A stretch of 41,943 nucleotides of DNA from an uncultured OM182 clade bacterium (GTDB lineage: Bacteria > Pseudomonadota > Gammaproteobacteria > Pseudomonadales > Azotimanducaceae): NCBI GenBank assembly GCA_905182025.1, contig CAJJAA010000022.1, positions 1 to 41,943 on the forward strand. Direction: 5' to 3'. Shown one piece after another: positions 1 through 7,876 of this stretch (positions are counted from its first letter, which is position 1; the number at the start of each line of letters is the position of its first letter). The translations under genes and the position numbers were made by a program. Below the pieces are notes generated by a model. It did not search any database, was not told the origin of the DNA, and saw nothing but the letters and a program-made list of their open reading frames with translations.

Positions 1-82
1 GACCATCCATAAGCACTGTATGGCCGGTCTCTGATTCGGCAACAAAATTTACAGCCGATATCCACTTAACTTTCGTTTTCAT
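1..82 (-). CDS. OsmC/YhfA-family protein, 5' end only
   Basis: The reverse strand opens with ATG at 82 and reads out of the window after 27 codons. The visible peptide begins MKTKVKWISAVNFVAESETG and continues H-T-V-L-M-D-G. This matches the start of small OsmC-fold proteins of the YhfA type, which open with a similar K-V-K-W, E-S-x-x-G-H and M-D-G pattern. OsmC-fold proteins are cytoplasmic and many reduce organic hydroperoxides with two cysteines. Those cysteines would lie outside this fragment, so activity cannot be judged. A yhfA-type gene beside and divergent from crp is a known gammaproteobacterial arrangement, which supports the call. The 166-base divergent gap to crp shows no clear Crp-type palindrome. 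Confidence 0.7.
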   Translation of the reverse strand, partial: MKTKVKWISAVNFVAESETGHTVLMDG

Positions 83-248
83 AATCACACCACAACTCGA
101 AGAGCCGTATAGTACCGAATATTGTCCGTTCAACCACAGTAAAACGACCGTTTGTCGTCATTTTGAGCCAACTAGATTCAAAGCATGGTTGTTTTGCCTT
201 ATTGCTCGACGTAATCTATAACTTCAATCTAACTTACTAGATTATCTT

Positions 249-884
249 ATGGTTAGCTCAAGTCTGACTAGTCAAGATTTCGGCAACATGGACGAGTTTT
301 TAGCCGTTGCCCATCGGCGCAAGTACCCGCGTGGCAGCACCATTATCTATGCAGGTGAAGCAAGTGACTCAATCTTCTATATTACGAAGGGATCTGTGAC
401 TGTTTTTATAGAAGATGACACGGGTCGAGAAATCATTGTTGCCTACCTGAATGAGAAGGATTTTTTTGGCGAAATGGCGATGTTTGGGGACCGAATACGG
501 ACAGCCTGGGTCAAATCTAAAACTGAATGTGAAGTCGCCGAACTTGGCTATACAAAATTTGCTGAACTTAGTAAGCGTGACGCAGGCATGCTTTATAATC
601 TAGCCAGTCAATTAGCGAACAGGCTCAGAAACACCACGCAGAAAGTTGGCGATTTGGCGTTTCTCGATGTGGCAGGCCGGGTCGCAGGTCAACTACTTAT
701 TCTTTGCAAAGAGCCGGACGCGATGACGCATCCTGACGGTATGCAAATCAAAATTACCCGCCAAGAAATTGGTCGACTTGTGGGCTGCTCGAGAGAGATG
801 GTTGGTCGAGTCCTCAAAACACTGGAAGAACAAGGCTTAGTCAGAGTCAAAGGCAAGACCATGGTCGTTTTAGGCGCGCGCTAG
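249..884 (+). CDS. crp: cAMP receptor protein, Crp/Vfr type transcriptional regulator
   Basis: This 211-residue protein has the length and layout of Crp: a cyclic-nucleotide-binding beta-roll (about 25-115), a long dimerisation helix (about 112-138) and a C-terminal winged helix. Ligand-pocket residues are visible as G74-E75, R84-T85 and T129-T130. The E. coli protein has R-S and T-S at the last two pairs, so two Ser-to-Thr changes are present. The recognition helix CSREMVGRVL keeps R182, E183 and R187, equivalent to the DNA-contacting R180, E181 and R185 of E. coli, so a TGTGA-type operator is likely. The ATG at 249 lacks a clear ribosome binding site but gives the family length. The neighbours (OsmC-like gene divergent, trp genes convergent) match the pseudomonad vfr/crp locus. 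It presumably controls transcription in response to cAMP. Confidence 0.93.
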   Translation: MVSSSLTSQDFGNMDEFLAVAHRRKYPRGSTIIYAGEASDSIFYITKGSVTVFIEDDTGREIIVAYLNEKDFFGEMAMFGDRIRTAWVKSKTECEVAELGYTKFAELSKRDAGMLYNLASQLANRLRNTTQKVGDLAFLDVAGRVAGQLLILCKEPDAMTHPDGMQIKITRQEIGRLVGCSREMVGRVLKTLEEQGLVRVKGKTMVVLGAR

Positions 885-961
885 CGATCGAGACTTATAT
901 TGGCAACAACGGAAACTGTTTCGAACGCTTGAGCACCCTTATCAATTTAAATGACGCGCCG

Positions 962-1762
962 TCAAGGTGTCGTATCAAACAATTCTGCTAGCTTGCGCCC
1001 CGGTTCTGGCGACCGCATAAATGCCTCTCCAACTAAAAAGCTATATATGCCTTTTTCAAGCATTACGGCAACGTCGTGCTGAGTATGTATGCCACTTTCG
1101 GTGACTAATAATGTCGAGTCCGCAACCTTGTGCATTAAGTCAAAAGTGGTATCGAGGGAAACGTCAAAAGTACGTAAATTACGATTGTTAATACCTAAAA
1201 TATCCGGATTAATGCTTAAAGCACGCTCCATTTCATCCTCGTCGTGAACTTCGACAAGCACATCCATTTGTAATGACTTGGCAAGCGCGTGAAACGCCAT
1301 CAACTCCTCGTCAGTTAAGATGCTCACAATCAACAATATGCAATCTGCATTGATCGATCTGGCTTCATAGATCTGATAAGGGCTGACTGTGAAATCTTTA
1401 CGCAGCACTGGTAATTTCACCGCTTTTCTCGCCGCAATAAGGTATTTTTCATGCCCCTGAAAGAAAGATTCATCCGTGAGAATTGATAGACAACTGGCGC
1501 CATGCAATTCATAACTTCGGGCAATTTGAACAGGATCAAACGATTCTCGGATGACACCTTTTGAAGGCGAAGCTTTCTTAATTTCAGCGATAACGGCGGG
1601 TAACTTCTGTTGACTACGTCGCAATAGACTTGTTTTGAACCCACGCACCGGGTCAGCCAGACTTGCGAGTTGCTGTATCTCACTAAGACTAACCTGCCGC
1701 TCTCTTACCTTTAGTTCTCGATGCTTCTCATCAACGATTTTTTTTAGAATATCCGCAGTCAC
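962..1762 (-). CDS. trpC: indole-3-glycerol phosphate synthase
   Basis: TrpC converts carboxyphenylaminodeoxyribulose phosphate to indole-3-glycerol phosphate in tryptophan synthesis. The 266-residue protein is a stand-alone enzyme with no fused TrpF domain. Visible signatures are AEIKKASPSKG (59-69), LRKDF, EVHDEDE, the INNRNL loop and VTESGI, which together supply the catalytic Lys/Glu/Asn residues of the TIM barrel. The ATG at 1762 overlaps the end of trpD by four bases, so it is the last gene of the trpE-G-D-C transcript and probably translationally coupled. It converges on crp across 77 bases without a convincing terminator. trpF, trpB and trpA are not in the window. Confidence 0.95.
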   Translation of the reverse strand: MTADILKKIVDEKHRELKVRERQVSLSEIQQLASLADPVRGFKTSLLRRSQQKLPAVIAEIKKASPSKGVIRESFDPVQIARSYELHGASCLSILTDESFFQGHEKYLIAARKAVKLPVLRKDFTVSPYQIYEARSINADCILLIVSILTDEELMAFHALAKSLQMDVLVEVHDEDEMERALSINPDILGINNRNLRTFDVSLDTTFDLMHKVADSTLLVTESGIHTQHDVAVMLEKGIYSFLVGEAFMRSPEPGRKLAELFDTTP

Positions 1763-2784
1763 GATGTTTCAACCAATTGCTTCGTAAATTCAACAAAGTG
1801 CTTTAACCGCTCTTTCGCGAGCCCAGCGCCGATTGCGTCACGCGCCATTTCTACGCCTGCGACAAGACTCTTTGCTTGGCCGGACACATAAATTGCAGCA
1901 CCCGCATTCATCGCGACAATGTCTGAAGCACCACCCTTTCCGGAAAGCGCTTCGTTCACCTTCTCTAGACTTTGCTGACTATCAGAAACCACTAAATTTT
2001 CAAGCGGCGTCATCGACAAGCCAAAAGTGTCTGGTGAGATCTCATACTCACTAATAACACCGTCTTTTAACTCAGCCACGTGTGTCGGCGCCGATATACT
2101 AATTTCATCTAGACCATCATTAGAATGCACCACCAGCACATGTTCACTTCCCATGGCCTGCAGGACTTCGGCTACCGGTCTTGTCCACTTAGCGTCATAA
2201 ACGCCGATCAACTGCCGCCTAGCACCTGCAGGATTGGTCAAGGGTCCTAACAGATTAAAAATGGTTCTTACGATCATCTCCTTCCTCGGCCCAATCGCAT
2301 GCTTCATCGCATTATGATGATTGAGTGCAAACAGAAAGCCGACGCCCGTCTCTTTTATCGACAGAGCAACCTGACTAGGTGACAACATGATTGACGCCCC
2401 AGCCGCTTCCAGCAGGTCAGCGCTGCCGCTGTTACTTGAAGCTCCACGATTGCCATGCTTGGCGACTTTGACTCCGGCTGCAGCCGCGACAAACGCACTC
2501 GCAGTGGAAACATTAAATTTATTTGAGCCACTGCCACCCGTACCGCAGGTATCAACTAAGTTGGCATTTGAAACCTCAACCGGCGTTGCGAGTTCTCTCA
2601 TGACGGTAACAGCGGCAACGATCTCATCAATCGTTTCGCCCTTCATTCTTAGACCGACCAAAAAACCACCGATTTGCGCGTCGGTTGCCTGTCCCGACAT
2701 GATAATTCTCATGACGGCTATCATTTCGTCCTGAGCAAGATCTTGGCGCCGAATTACCTTGTCAATTGCTGTTGGCATATCCAT
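1759..2784 (-). CDS. trpD: anthranilate phosphoribosyltransferase
   Basis: TrpD transfers phosphoribose from PRPP to anthranilate. The 341-residue length is normal. The PRPP-binding signature DTCGTGGSGSNKFNVST is at about 78-94, and KHGNRGASSNSGSADLLEA follows at about 109. The protein stands alone, not fused to TrpG as in enterics. It lies 13 bases after trpG and overlaps trpC by four bases, inside a co-directional tryptophan operon. The start ATG has the alternative M3 two codons later; either would give an essentially identical enzyme. Confidence 0.95.
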   Translation of the reverse strand: MDMPTAIDKVIRRQDLAQDEMIAVMRIIMSGQATDAQIGGFLVGLRMKGETIDEIVAAVTVMRELATPVEVSNANLVDTCGTGGSGSNKFNVSTASAFVAAAAGVKVAKHGNRGASSNSGSADLLEAAGASIMLSPSQVALSIKETGVGFLFALNHHNAMKHAIGPRKEMIVRTIFNLLGPLTNPAGARRQLIGVYDAKWTRPVAEVLQAMGSEHVLVVHSNDGLDEISISAPTHVAELKDGVISEYEISPDTFGLSMTPLENLVVSDSQQSLEKVNEALSGKGGASDIVAMNAGAAIYVSGQAKSLVAGVEMARDAIGAGLAKERLKHFVEFTKQLVETS

Positions 2785-2797
2785 TGGTTGTCTCCGT

Positions 2798-3379
2798 TTA
2801 AGCCTTGTACTTAATAAAATTCGCTAACAAGTCGTGGCCATGCTCAGTCAAAATTGACTCGGGGTGAAACTGCACTCCCTCGACTTCGTACTCGGTATGC
2901 TTCAGACCCATAATTTCATCTAACTCTCCGTCTAACTCGGTCCAGGCCGTAATACGCAATGTTTCAGGCAGCGATTCCCTCTCAACAACAAGCGAGTGAT
3001 ATCGCGTAGCCGTAAACGGGTTCGGCAAACCTGCAAAGACACCCTCTGAGGTGTGATATATCTCTGATGTTTTGCCGTGCATAACTTGCCGTGCTTTTAC
3101 CACCTTACCGCCGCACACCTGACCGATACTTTGATGCCCAAGGCAAATACCTAACAACGGAATTTTGCCGCTGAAACGCTCAACGACGTTCATAGATATT
3201 CCCGCTTCGTTCGGTGTACAGGGTCCGGGAGAAATAACGATTAAGGCTGGCTTTAAATCCTCAATTTCAGCAACGCTAATTTCATCGTTACGATAGACTT
3301 GAACTGCCTCACCCAGTTCACCAAAGTACTGAGCTAGGTTGTAAGTAAAGGAGTCGTAGTTATCAATCATTAATATCAT
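2798..3379 (-). CDS. trpG: anthranilate synthase component II (glutamine amidotransferase)
   Basis: TrpG supplies ammonia from glutamine to TrpE. The 193-residue protein is a class I amidotransferase with the nucleophile C79 in [11 protein letters not shown] and the catalytic pair H172/E174 in VQFHPES. The oxyanion strand SPGPCTP is at about 50-56. Its start overlaps the trpE stop by four bases, which fits coupled synthesis of the two subunits. The sequence cannot exclude that it also serves p-aminobenzoate synthase, as some TrpG/PabA proteins do, but its place in the operon argues for tryptophan. Confidence 0.94.
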   Translation of the reverse strand: MILMIDNYDSFTYNLAQYFGELGEAVQVYRNDEISVAEIEDLKPALIVISPGPCTPNEAGISMNVVERFSGKIPLLGICLGHQSIGQVCGGKVVKARQVMHGKTSEIYHTSEGVFAGLPNPFTATRYHSLVVERESLPETLRITAWTELDGELDEIMGLKHTEYEVEGVQFHPESILTEHGHDLLANFIKYKA

Positions 3380-4449
3380 TGCTGTGCTCCTTCATCATCG
3401 AGTACATCGTTTGATTGCCCATCGGATTGATCTAAAAACTCCTCATTTTTATTAAATATTCTTGGGTTCTCGGCGGTAATTGCATTGACCAAACCATTTT
3501 CCGCCATCGCTGCCGCCTGAAATAGCGAGCGCGCCTTATTAATTGTTTCCTTCCATTCCAGTCGAGGAATCGAATCTGCGACGATGCCAGCACCGGCTTG
3601 CACGAATAGCTTGCTGTCTTTAATAACCGCTGTGCGTATCGCAATAGCCGTGTCCATATTGCCATTCCAAGACAAGTACCCTACCGCACCCCCAAAGACA
3701 CCCCTTTTCTCCGGTTCGAATTCATCGATAATCTCTAGCGCACGAACCTTCGGCGCACCACTTAACGTGCCGACCGGCAAGGTTGCACGCAGAAGATCCA
3801 TCGCCGTCAGCCCGGCACGAATTTTACCTTGAACGTTTGATGCGATATGCATGACATGAGCATATCGCTCAACAGTCATCATTTCCGACACGTCAACTGA
3901 CCCTATTTCACAAACCCGGCCGATATCATTTCTTCCGAGATCGATAAGCATTAAGTGTTCCGCAATCTCTTTTGGATCGGCCAACAATTCCTGTTCGAGT
4001 TCGAGATCTTCAGCGGCAGAACGGCCGCGTCGACGGGTGCCTGCCAACGGCCGAACGGTCACTTCGCCATTGTCGAGTCGGGCGAGTATTTCCGGTGATG
4101 AGCTGACAATATGGAAATCGTCCAAGTTCATGTAATACATATAGGGTGAAGGATTAAGCGAACGCAATGCCCTGTAGAGACTCAGCGGATCACATTCGAG
4201 CGAAACCGACATTCGCTGGGAAAGCACAACCTGCATGACATCGCCTTCGACGATGTAATCTTTAATTCTATCGACGTCTGCCTTGAACTTTTCTTCACCG
4301 TAGCTAGAGACAAAATCCTCTTCATGAATAACAGGCCCTGTTGAAACATCGCGAACGCTGGGGGGCAAGTCAGATTGGAGCTTAGCCTTCATTTCAGCTA
4401 AACGTTGCTTCGCATTTTTTAGAGCATTAGGCACTGCAGGGATCAGCAT
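3376..4449 (-). CDS. trpE: anthranilate synthase component I, 3' (catalytic) part of a frameshifted gene
   Basis: This frame carries the chorismate-binding catalytic domain of Trp[16 protein letters not shown], the [11 protein letters not shown] stretch, [32 protein letters not shown] and [12 protein letters not shown]. Its ATG at 4449 lies inside the preceding frame and has no obvious ribosome binding site, so it is probably not a genuine start. Removing one base near 4430-4436, around a CCC run, joins it to the N-terminal frame as HADP followed by [13 protein letters not shown], giving about 529 residues, close to normal TrpE. The C-terminus has a roughly 30-residue acidic/Gln tail not typical of the core enzyme. 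It overlaps trpG by four bases. Confidence 0.85.
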   Translation of the reverse strand: MLIPAVPNALKNAKQRLAEMKAKLQSDLPPSVRDVSTGPVIHEEDFVSSYGEEKFKADVDRIKDYIVEGDVMQVVLSQRMSVSLECDPLSLYRALRSLNPSPYMYYMNLDDFHIVSSSPEILARLDNGEVTVRPLAGTRRRGRSAAEDLELEQELLADPKEIAEHLMLIDLGRNDIGRVCEIGSVDVSEMMTVERYAHVMHIASNVQGKIRAGLTAMDLLRATLPVGTLSGAPKVRALEIIDEFEPEKRGVFGGAVGYLSWNGNMDTAIAIRTAVIKDSKLFVQAGAGIVADSIPRLEWKETINKARSLFQAAAMAENGLVNAITAENPRIFNKNEEFLDQSDGQSNDVLDDEGAQQ

Positions 4450-4966
4450 GGGTAATGAGATGAATCTTGCCCTTCACACTATCAAAGACCATGACATCAT
4501 TTGAAATCATCAGAAGAATATCTGGCGTTCCAATCGTATCTTGCGGTGCACTATCCTTAACTTTTTTCTCAACATACCTGACGGTGTCATAACCAAAGTA
4601 GCCAACCAAACCACCGGTATAGATAGGCAAATTCGTCAAGTTAGGGTATTTGTAGCGAGCTTGAAATTCCTCGACGTAACCAAGCGGATCGTCACAGTGA
4701 AAATTTTCGACTTCTGCCCCGTCAGTTGTGACGGAGATTTCATAGCCGCGAACCGTCAATATCGTTTTTGCCGGCAGACCTACCATCGAATATCGAGACC
4801 ATTTCTCGCCACCCTGGCTCGCCGACTCCAGTAGATAACTGAAGGCACCGCCGGCAACTTTGACGTAGCAAGATAGCGGCGTGTCAAGGTCTGCTAAAAC
4901 CTCGTCGGTAACTGGAATATGGTTGTAACCTTGAGCTGCTATTTCAGCAAATAATTCAGGTGTCAT
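4427..4966 (-). CDS. trpE: anthranilate synthase component I, 5' (regulatory) part of a frameshifted gene
   Basis: This frame holds the N-terminal TrpE domain. The LLES motif (45-48) and the following G-x-x-x-x-R-Y-S stretch match the tryptophan feedback site of the family. IYTGGLVGYFGYDTVRYVE follows, and the frame reaches IHLITHADP before ending at a TAA after C-S-A. The rest of the enzyme continues in the +1 frame (3376-4449). The ATG at 4966 has a good ribosome binding site (GGAGAG about 5 bases upstream). If the extra base is real, the product would be a truncated regulatory domain without catalysis; if it is an assembly error, trpE is intact. The remaining coding sequence shows no other decay. 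Confidence 0.85.
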   Translation of the reverse strand: MTPELFAEIAAQGYNHIPVTDEVLADLDTPLSCYVKVAGGAFSYLLESASQGGEKWSRYSMVGLPAKTILTVRGYEISVTTDGAEVENFHCDDPLGYVEEFQARYKYPNLTNLPIYTGGLVGYFGYDTVRYVEKKVKDSAPQDTIGTPDILLMISNDVMVFDSVKGKIHLITHADPCSA

Positions 4967-5290
4967 AATTCTCTCCGGCGATACAAATTAATACTGACCC
5001 ACTGCATCGTCACTTCTTAGTGTTGTTTGGATATTTCGATGGCTTAATGTGTCGTTCGAGTAGGTCTGAAAGTGATGAAAACAAATATAGCGTTCAATCA
5101 CCATCGCCAAGATAGGAAGGGAGGAGTCGTCCAAATATTGTTATTGAGAATAATCACAGTTTACTCATGTTTTTGGTTCATGCTGTCGCTTATTATTTAC
5201 GCTCGCTTCGAACGCGTTATAGAGCAACATCGATGCAGCAGCTTAATACGAGCGCAAAACCGAATCAACTGTCCGAGTTTGAAACCAAGG
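4967..5290. other. trpE upstream region; no gph gene
   Basis: This 324-base gap lies between rpe and trpE, where pseudomonads and relatives carry gph (phosphoglycolate phosphatase). I see no HAD-type motif or fragment of gph in any frame. Reading toward trpE, the only short ATG-started frame nearby encodes about 37 residues without any Trp codon, and I found no tandem Trp codons, so a classical trp leader-peptide attenuator is not supported. The end of the region supplies the trpE ribosome binding site. The trp promoter is probably here, but I could not pin it to specific boxes. Confidence 0.5.
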
Positions 5291-5725
5291 TCAGATGTCG
5301 GCAATGGCCTTCTTCATACTTGCAATCGTTTGTGCGTAGTCTGTTGAGCCAAAAATAGCGGACCCTGCAACGAATGTGTCGGCGCCAGATGCCGCAATAT
5401 CAGCAATGTTATCAACCTTCACGCCACCATCAATTTCCAGTCGTATGTCACGGCCAGAAGCTTGAATCATTTTTCGCGCTTGTTTGAGTTTTTCATACGT
5501 CATTGGGATAAAACTTTGACCACCAAAGCCTGGGTTAATCGACATAATAAGAATCATATCAACCTTGTCGATCACATATTGCAGATAATCTAAGGACGTC
5601 GTCGGATTAAATACCAAACCGCACTGACAACCACCACTTTTGATCAACTCAAGCGAACGGTCAATATGTTCGGATGCTTCAGGATGGAAGGTGATATAAG
5701 CTTGCGCCGGCTTCAATGAAATCAC
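5291..5725 (-). CDS. rpe: ribulose-phosphate 3-epimerase, 3' part of a frameshifted gene
   Basis: From about position 5703 this frame continues the Rpe TIM barrel with [15 protein letters not shown] (the His is the metal ligand equivalent to E. coli H66), then [29 protein letters not shown] (the catalytic metal-binding Asp) and [12 protein letters not shown]. The residues before YITF in this frame are out-of-frame readings of the preceding part. Joining at AGC-(T)-TAT by skipping one base gives E-A-G-A-S-Y-I-T-F-H-P-E, exactly the family pattern, and a 221-residue protein of normal length. The epimerase interconverts ribulose-5-P and xylulose-5-P in the pentose phosphate pathway. Confidence 0.87.
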   Translation of the reverse strand: MISLKPAQAYITFHPEASEHIDRSLELIKSGGCQCGLVFNPTTSLDYLQYVIDKVDMILIMSINPGFGGQSFIPMTYEKLKQARKMIQASGRDIRLEIDGGVKVDNIADIAASGADTFVAGSAIFGSTDYAQTIASMKKAIADI

Positions 5726-5957
5726 CGATGATTCTATCGACCGGCTTCACCATCAAATGAACGTCAATGGGTGCTTGGATACCATACTTTCTAAGGGCTG
5801 AACAAACCATTGGGCCAATTGTTAAATTGGGCACATAGTGATTATCCATCACATCAAAGTGCACAATATCAGCACCCGCCTCAAGCACAGCATCGACTTC
5901 TTCTCCAAGCCTTGCAAAGTCAGCTGATAAAATTGATGGTGCAATCAATGGTTCCAA
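5679..5957 (-). CDS. rpe: ribulose-phosphate 3-epimerase, 5' part of a frameshifted gene
   Basis: This frame starts at TTG (5957), with a strong AAGGAG site about 7 bases upstream deciding the start. It encodes the Rpe N-terminus: [17 protein letters not shown], then [12 protein letters not shown] with the metal-binding His and Asp, and DVHLMV. After D-F-I-E-A-G-A-S it runs out of frame into LYHLPS and stops. The remainder lies one base away in 5291-5725. Alone it would lack half the barrel and two metal ligands and should be inactive. rpe normally precedes gph and trpE in related genomes; here it still precedes trpE. Confidence 0.87.
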   Translation of the reverse strand: MEPLIAPSILSADFARLGEEVDAVLEAGADIVHFDVMDNHYVPNLTIGPMVCSALRKYGIQAPIDVHLMVKPVDRIIGDFIEAGASLYHLPS

Positions 5958-6051
5958 GTTTTACTCCTTTTAGATTCACTTATTCTAACGAATTCAGGCG
6001 GCATTTATAACGGCTTATTCGATTTGAATCGCCCTTGTTCACTAAATAAGA

Positions 6052-6726
6052 TTATCCATCATGAAGCGAGTTGATTTCCGACAGTCTCTCGGGCGTGCCT
6101 ATATCGAACCAGCTACCGTCATAAAACTCTCCCGTCATTTCACCACTGACGGCGGCGATATCAAATAACTCCCTTAGCCTTCGCGGACCCGGCGCGAGGT
6201 TCTCAAACATGGCCGCCGAGAAAACACCAACACTCGACCAGGTAAGGGTTTGTCCATCTGAATTAGCACCTAAACAGAGCTGACCGCTATCAAGTAACCC
6301 GAAGTCTCCACTTTGATGATGCTCTGGATTAGCCACCATGACCAAATGAGCTAGCCCCGTCAGGTCGTGCTGCAGCAACCCTGCAAAATCATAATGTGTT
6401 TTTATATCAGCACTGATAACAAGGAACGGCTTATCGCCCAAAAACGCGAGCGCTTGATATATGCCTCCCGCAGTCTCCAGCAGAGTCTCTTCAATCGAGT
6501 AGCTAATCGATAAACCCCATCGGCTACCGTTACCCAGGGCATGCATAATTTGTTCAGCTAAGTAGTGAACATTAATGACCACCTCACTGACACCCGCCAA
6601 GGCAAGCGCCTCGAGGTGATACTCAATCAACGGTTTTCCACCCACTTGCAACAGCGGTTTTGGCGTGACGCGTGTCAACGGTAGCATCCTCTCACCACGT
6701 CCGGCAGCTAAGATCATTGCTTTCAA
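6052..6726 (-). CDS. murU: N-acetylmuramate-1-phosphate uridylyltransferase
   Basis: MurU makes UDP-MurNAc from MurNAc-1-P and UTP in the fosfomycin-bypassing peptidoglycan recycling route. The 224-residue protein has the nucleotidyltransferase signature LAAGRGERMLPLT followed by TPKPLLQVGGKPLIEYHLEA, the metal-binding D in ISADI, and a closing WFDIGTPERL motif. The start is TTG at 6726, overlapping the amgK stop in a TTGA arrangement, so the pair is almost certainly co-translated. The pairing with AmgK separates this call from RfbA- or GlmU-like nucleotidyltransferases with similar motifs. Confidence 0.87.
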   Translation of the reverse strand: MKAMILAAGRGERMLPLTRVTPKPLLQVGGKPLIEYHLEALALAGVSEVVINVHYLAEQIMHALGNGSRWGLSISYSIEETLLETAGGIYQALAFLGDKPFLVISADIKTHYDFAGLLQHDLTGLAHLVMVANPEHHQSGDFGLLDSGQLCLGANSDGQTLTWSSVGVFSAAMFENLAPGPRRLRELFDIAAVSGEMTGEFYDGSWFDIGTPERLSEINSLHDG

Positions 6727-7787
6727 GCGAGACTCCCCTCGTTGTCGCTTAGCCCGTCGATATGTTGTCGTTGACGAACCAAAAGATTAAGTCTTGGCTG
6801 GATAGACTGCCTCAACCAATCACCGAAGAACGCCAATTCTTGATAGCTATCAGAAACTTCAAGCAGATAATCGAACACTAGTGGAATGTCGTCAAGGTAA
6901 CCCGACTTACCGTCCCTCAAATTAAGACGGCAAAAAATGCCCGCGCATTTCAAATGCCGTTGCATCCCCATAAAGTCAAACCAGCGCATAAAGGTTGGGC
7001 CATCAACGGCTAGCCCTAAAGCCACTCGGTGAGACTCAACCCAGCCCCGCACCTGTTCTCGAGGGAAACGCCAATAACAATCTTTCAGCAATGACACTAG
7101 GTCATAAGTGATCGGTCCAATAACCGCATCCTGAAAATCAATCACGCCGGGGTTGTTGCTCGTCGCTACCATCAAATTGCGACAATGGTAATCCCGGTGC
7201 ACAAATACCTGCGGCTGCTGCTCGGCTGACGCAACTAAAAGTTCAAACAAGCCCTCGAGCATTTGATGTTCACTAGGGCTCAGCTGAATTTGTAATTGCT
7301 TCTCGACAAACCAGTCTCTGAACAAGCGCATTTCTTCGATGAGTTTAGTTGAACTATAGGCCGGCACCGCAGGCGCAGGAATCTTGCTAAGTTCTACCAA
7401 AACTGCAAAAGCATCAGCATACAGGCTGCCCACGCGCGCACCTGACGCATCGAGTTGTAAAAGGTCAATGTACAAATCATCGCCCAAATCTGAAAGCAAC
7501 ATATAACCCTGATCAAAATCAGCCGAGTACACCGCCGGCACATTGATGCCGTTTTCCTTTAACAGTTTTGCAATGGCGACAAATGAAGCGCTATTTTCGT
7601 GTTCGGGTGGCGCATCCACAAGAATGTAGCTTTGCGTGCCCAGATGCGCACGAAAGTATCGACGAAAACTTGCATCATCATTTACCGTCTCGACCGTCAA
7701 GGAATTCACCTGAGTCTTACCGAGCGCAGCAAGTGATTCTGTCGCCCACGTCTCTAAGTTTAATTGTCGATCGTCTTTATTATTCAT
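6723..7787 (-). CDS. amgK: anomeric MurNAc/GlcNAc kinase, aminoglycoside phosphotransferase fold
   Basis: AmgK phosphorylates recovered N-acetylmuramate (and GlcNAc) at the anomeric hydroxyl, feeding MurU. The 354-residue protein has the kinase-like fold signatures of the APH family: the catalytic loop HRDYHCRNL (197-205) and the metal-binding DFQD (217-220). YILVDAPPE and LLSDLGDDLY lie in the N-lobe. It overlaps murU by four bases and is divergent from lptD across 89 bases, the same setting as the pseudomonad amgK-murU pair next to lptD-surA-pdxA. A generic phosphotransferase annotation is the fallback if MurU is disregarded. Confidence 0.85.
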   Translation of the reverse strand: MNNKDDRQLNLETWATESLAALGKTQVNSLTVETVNDDASFRRYFRAHLGTQSYILVDAPPEHENSASFVAIAKLLKENGINVPAVYSADFDQGYMLLSDLGDDLYIDLLQLDASGARVGSLYADAFAVLVELSKIPAPAVPAYSSTKLIEEMRLFRDWFVEKQLQIQLSPSEHQMLEGLFELLVASAEQQPQVFVHRDYHCRNLMVATSNNPGVIDFQDAVIGPITYDLVSLLKDCYWRFPREQVRGWVESHRVALGLAVDGPTFMRWFDFMGMQRHLKCAGIFCRLNLRDGKSGYLDDIPLVFDYLLEVSDSYQELAFFGDWLRQSIQPRLNLLVRQRQHIDGLSDNEGSLA

Positions 7788-7876
7788 TAGCTCGCTTCAT
7801 CCGGAAATTTCACCTGACCTGATTTCTTAAATGCTTTATTATCCACTATCTTCATGTCAGGCGTTAATCACTCATT

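Noticed and set aside
83..248. Possible Crp operator in the OsmC-like/crp divergent region
   Set aside because: No palindrome close to TGTGA-N6-TCACA could be found by eye.
4967..5066. Tryptophan leader peptide/attenuator before trpE
   Set aside because: The short frame present has no Trp codons, and no terminator/antiterminator pair with a T-run was visible.
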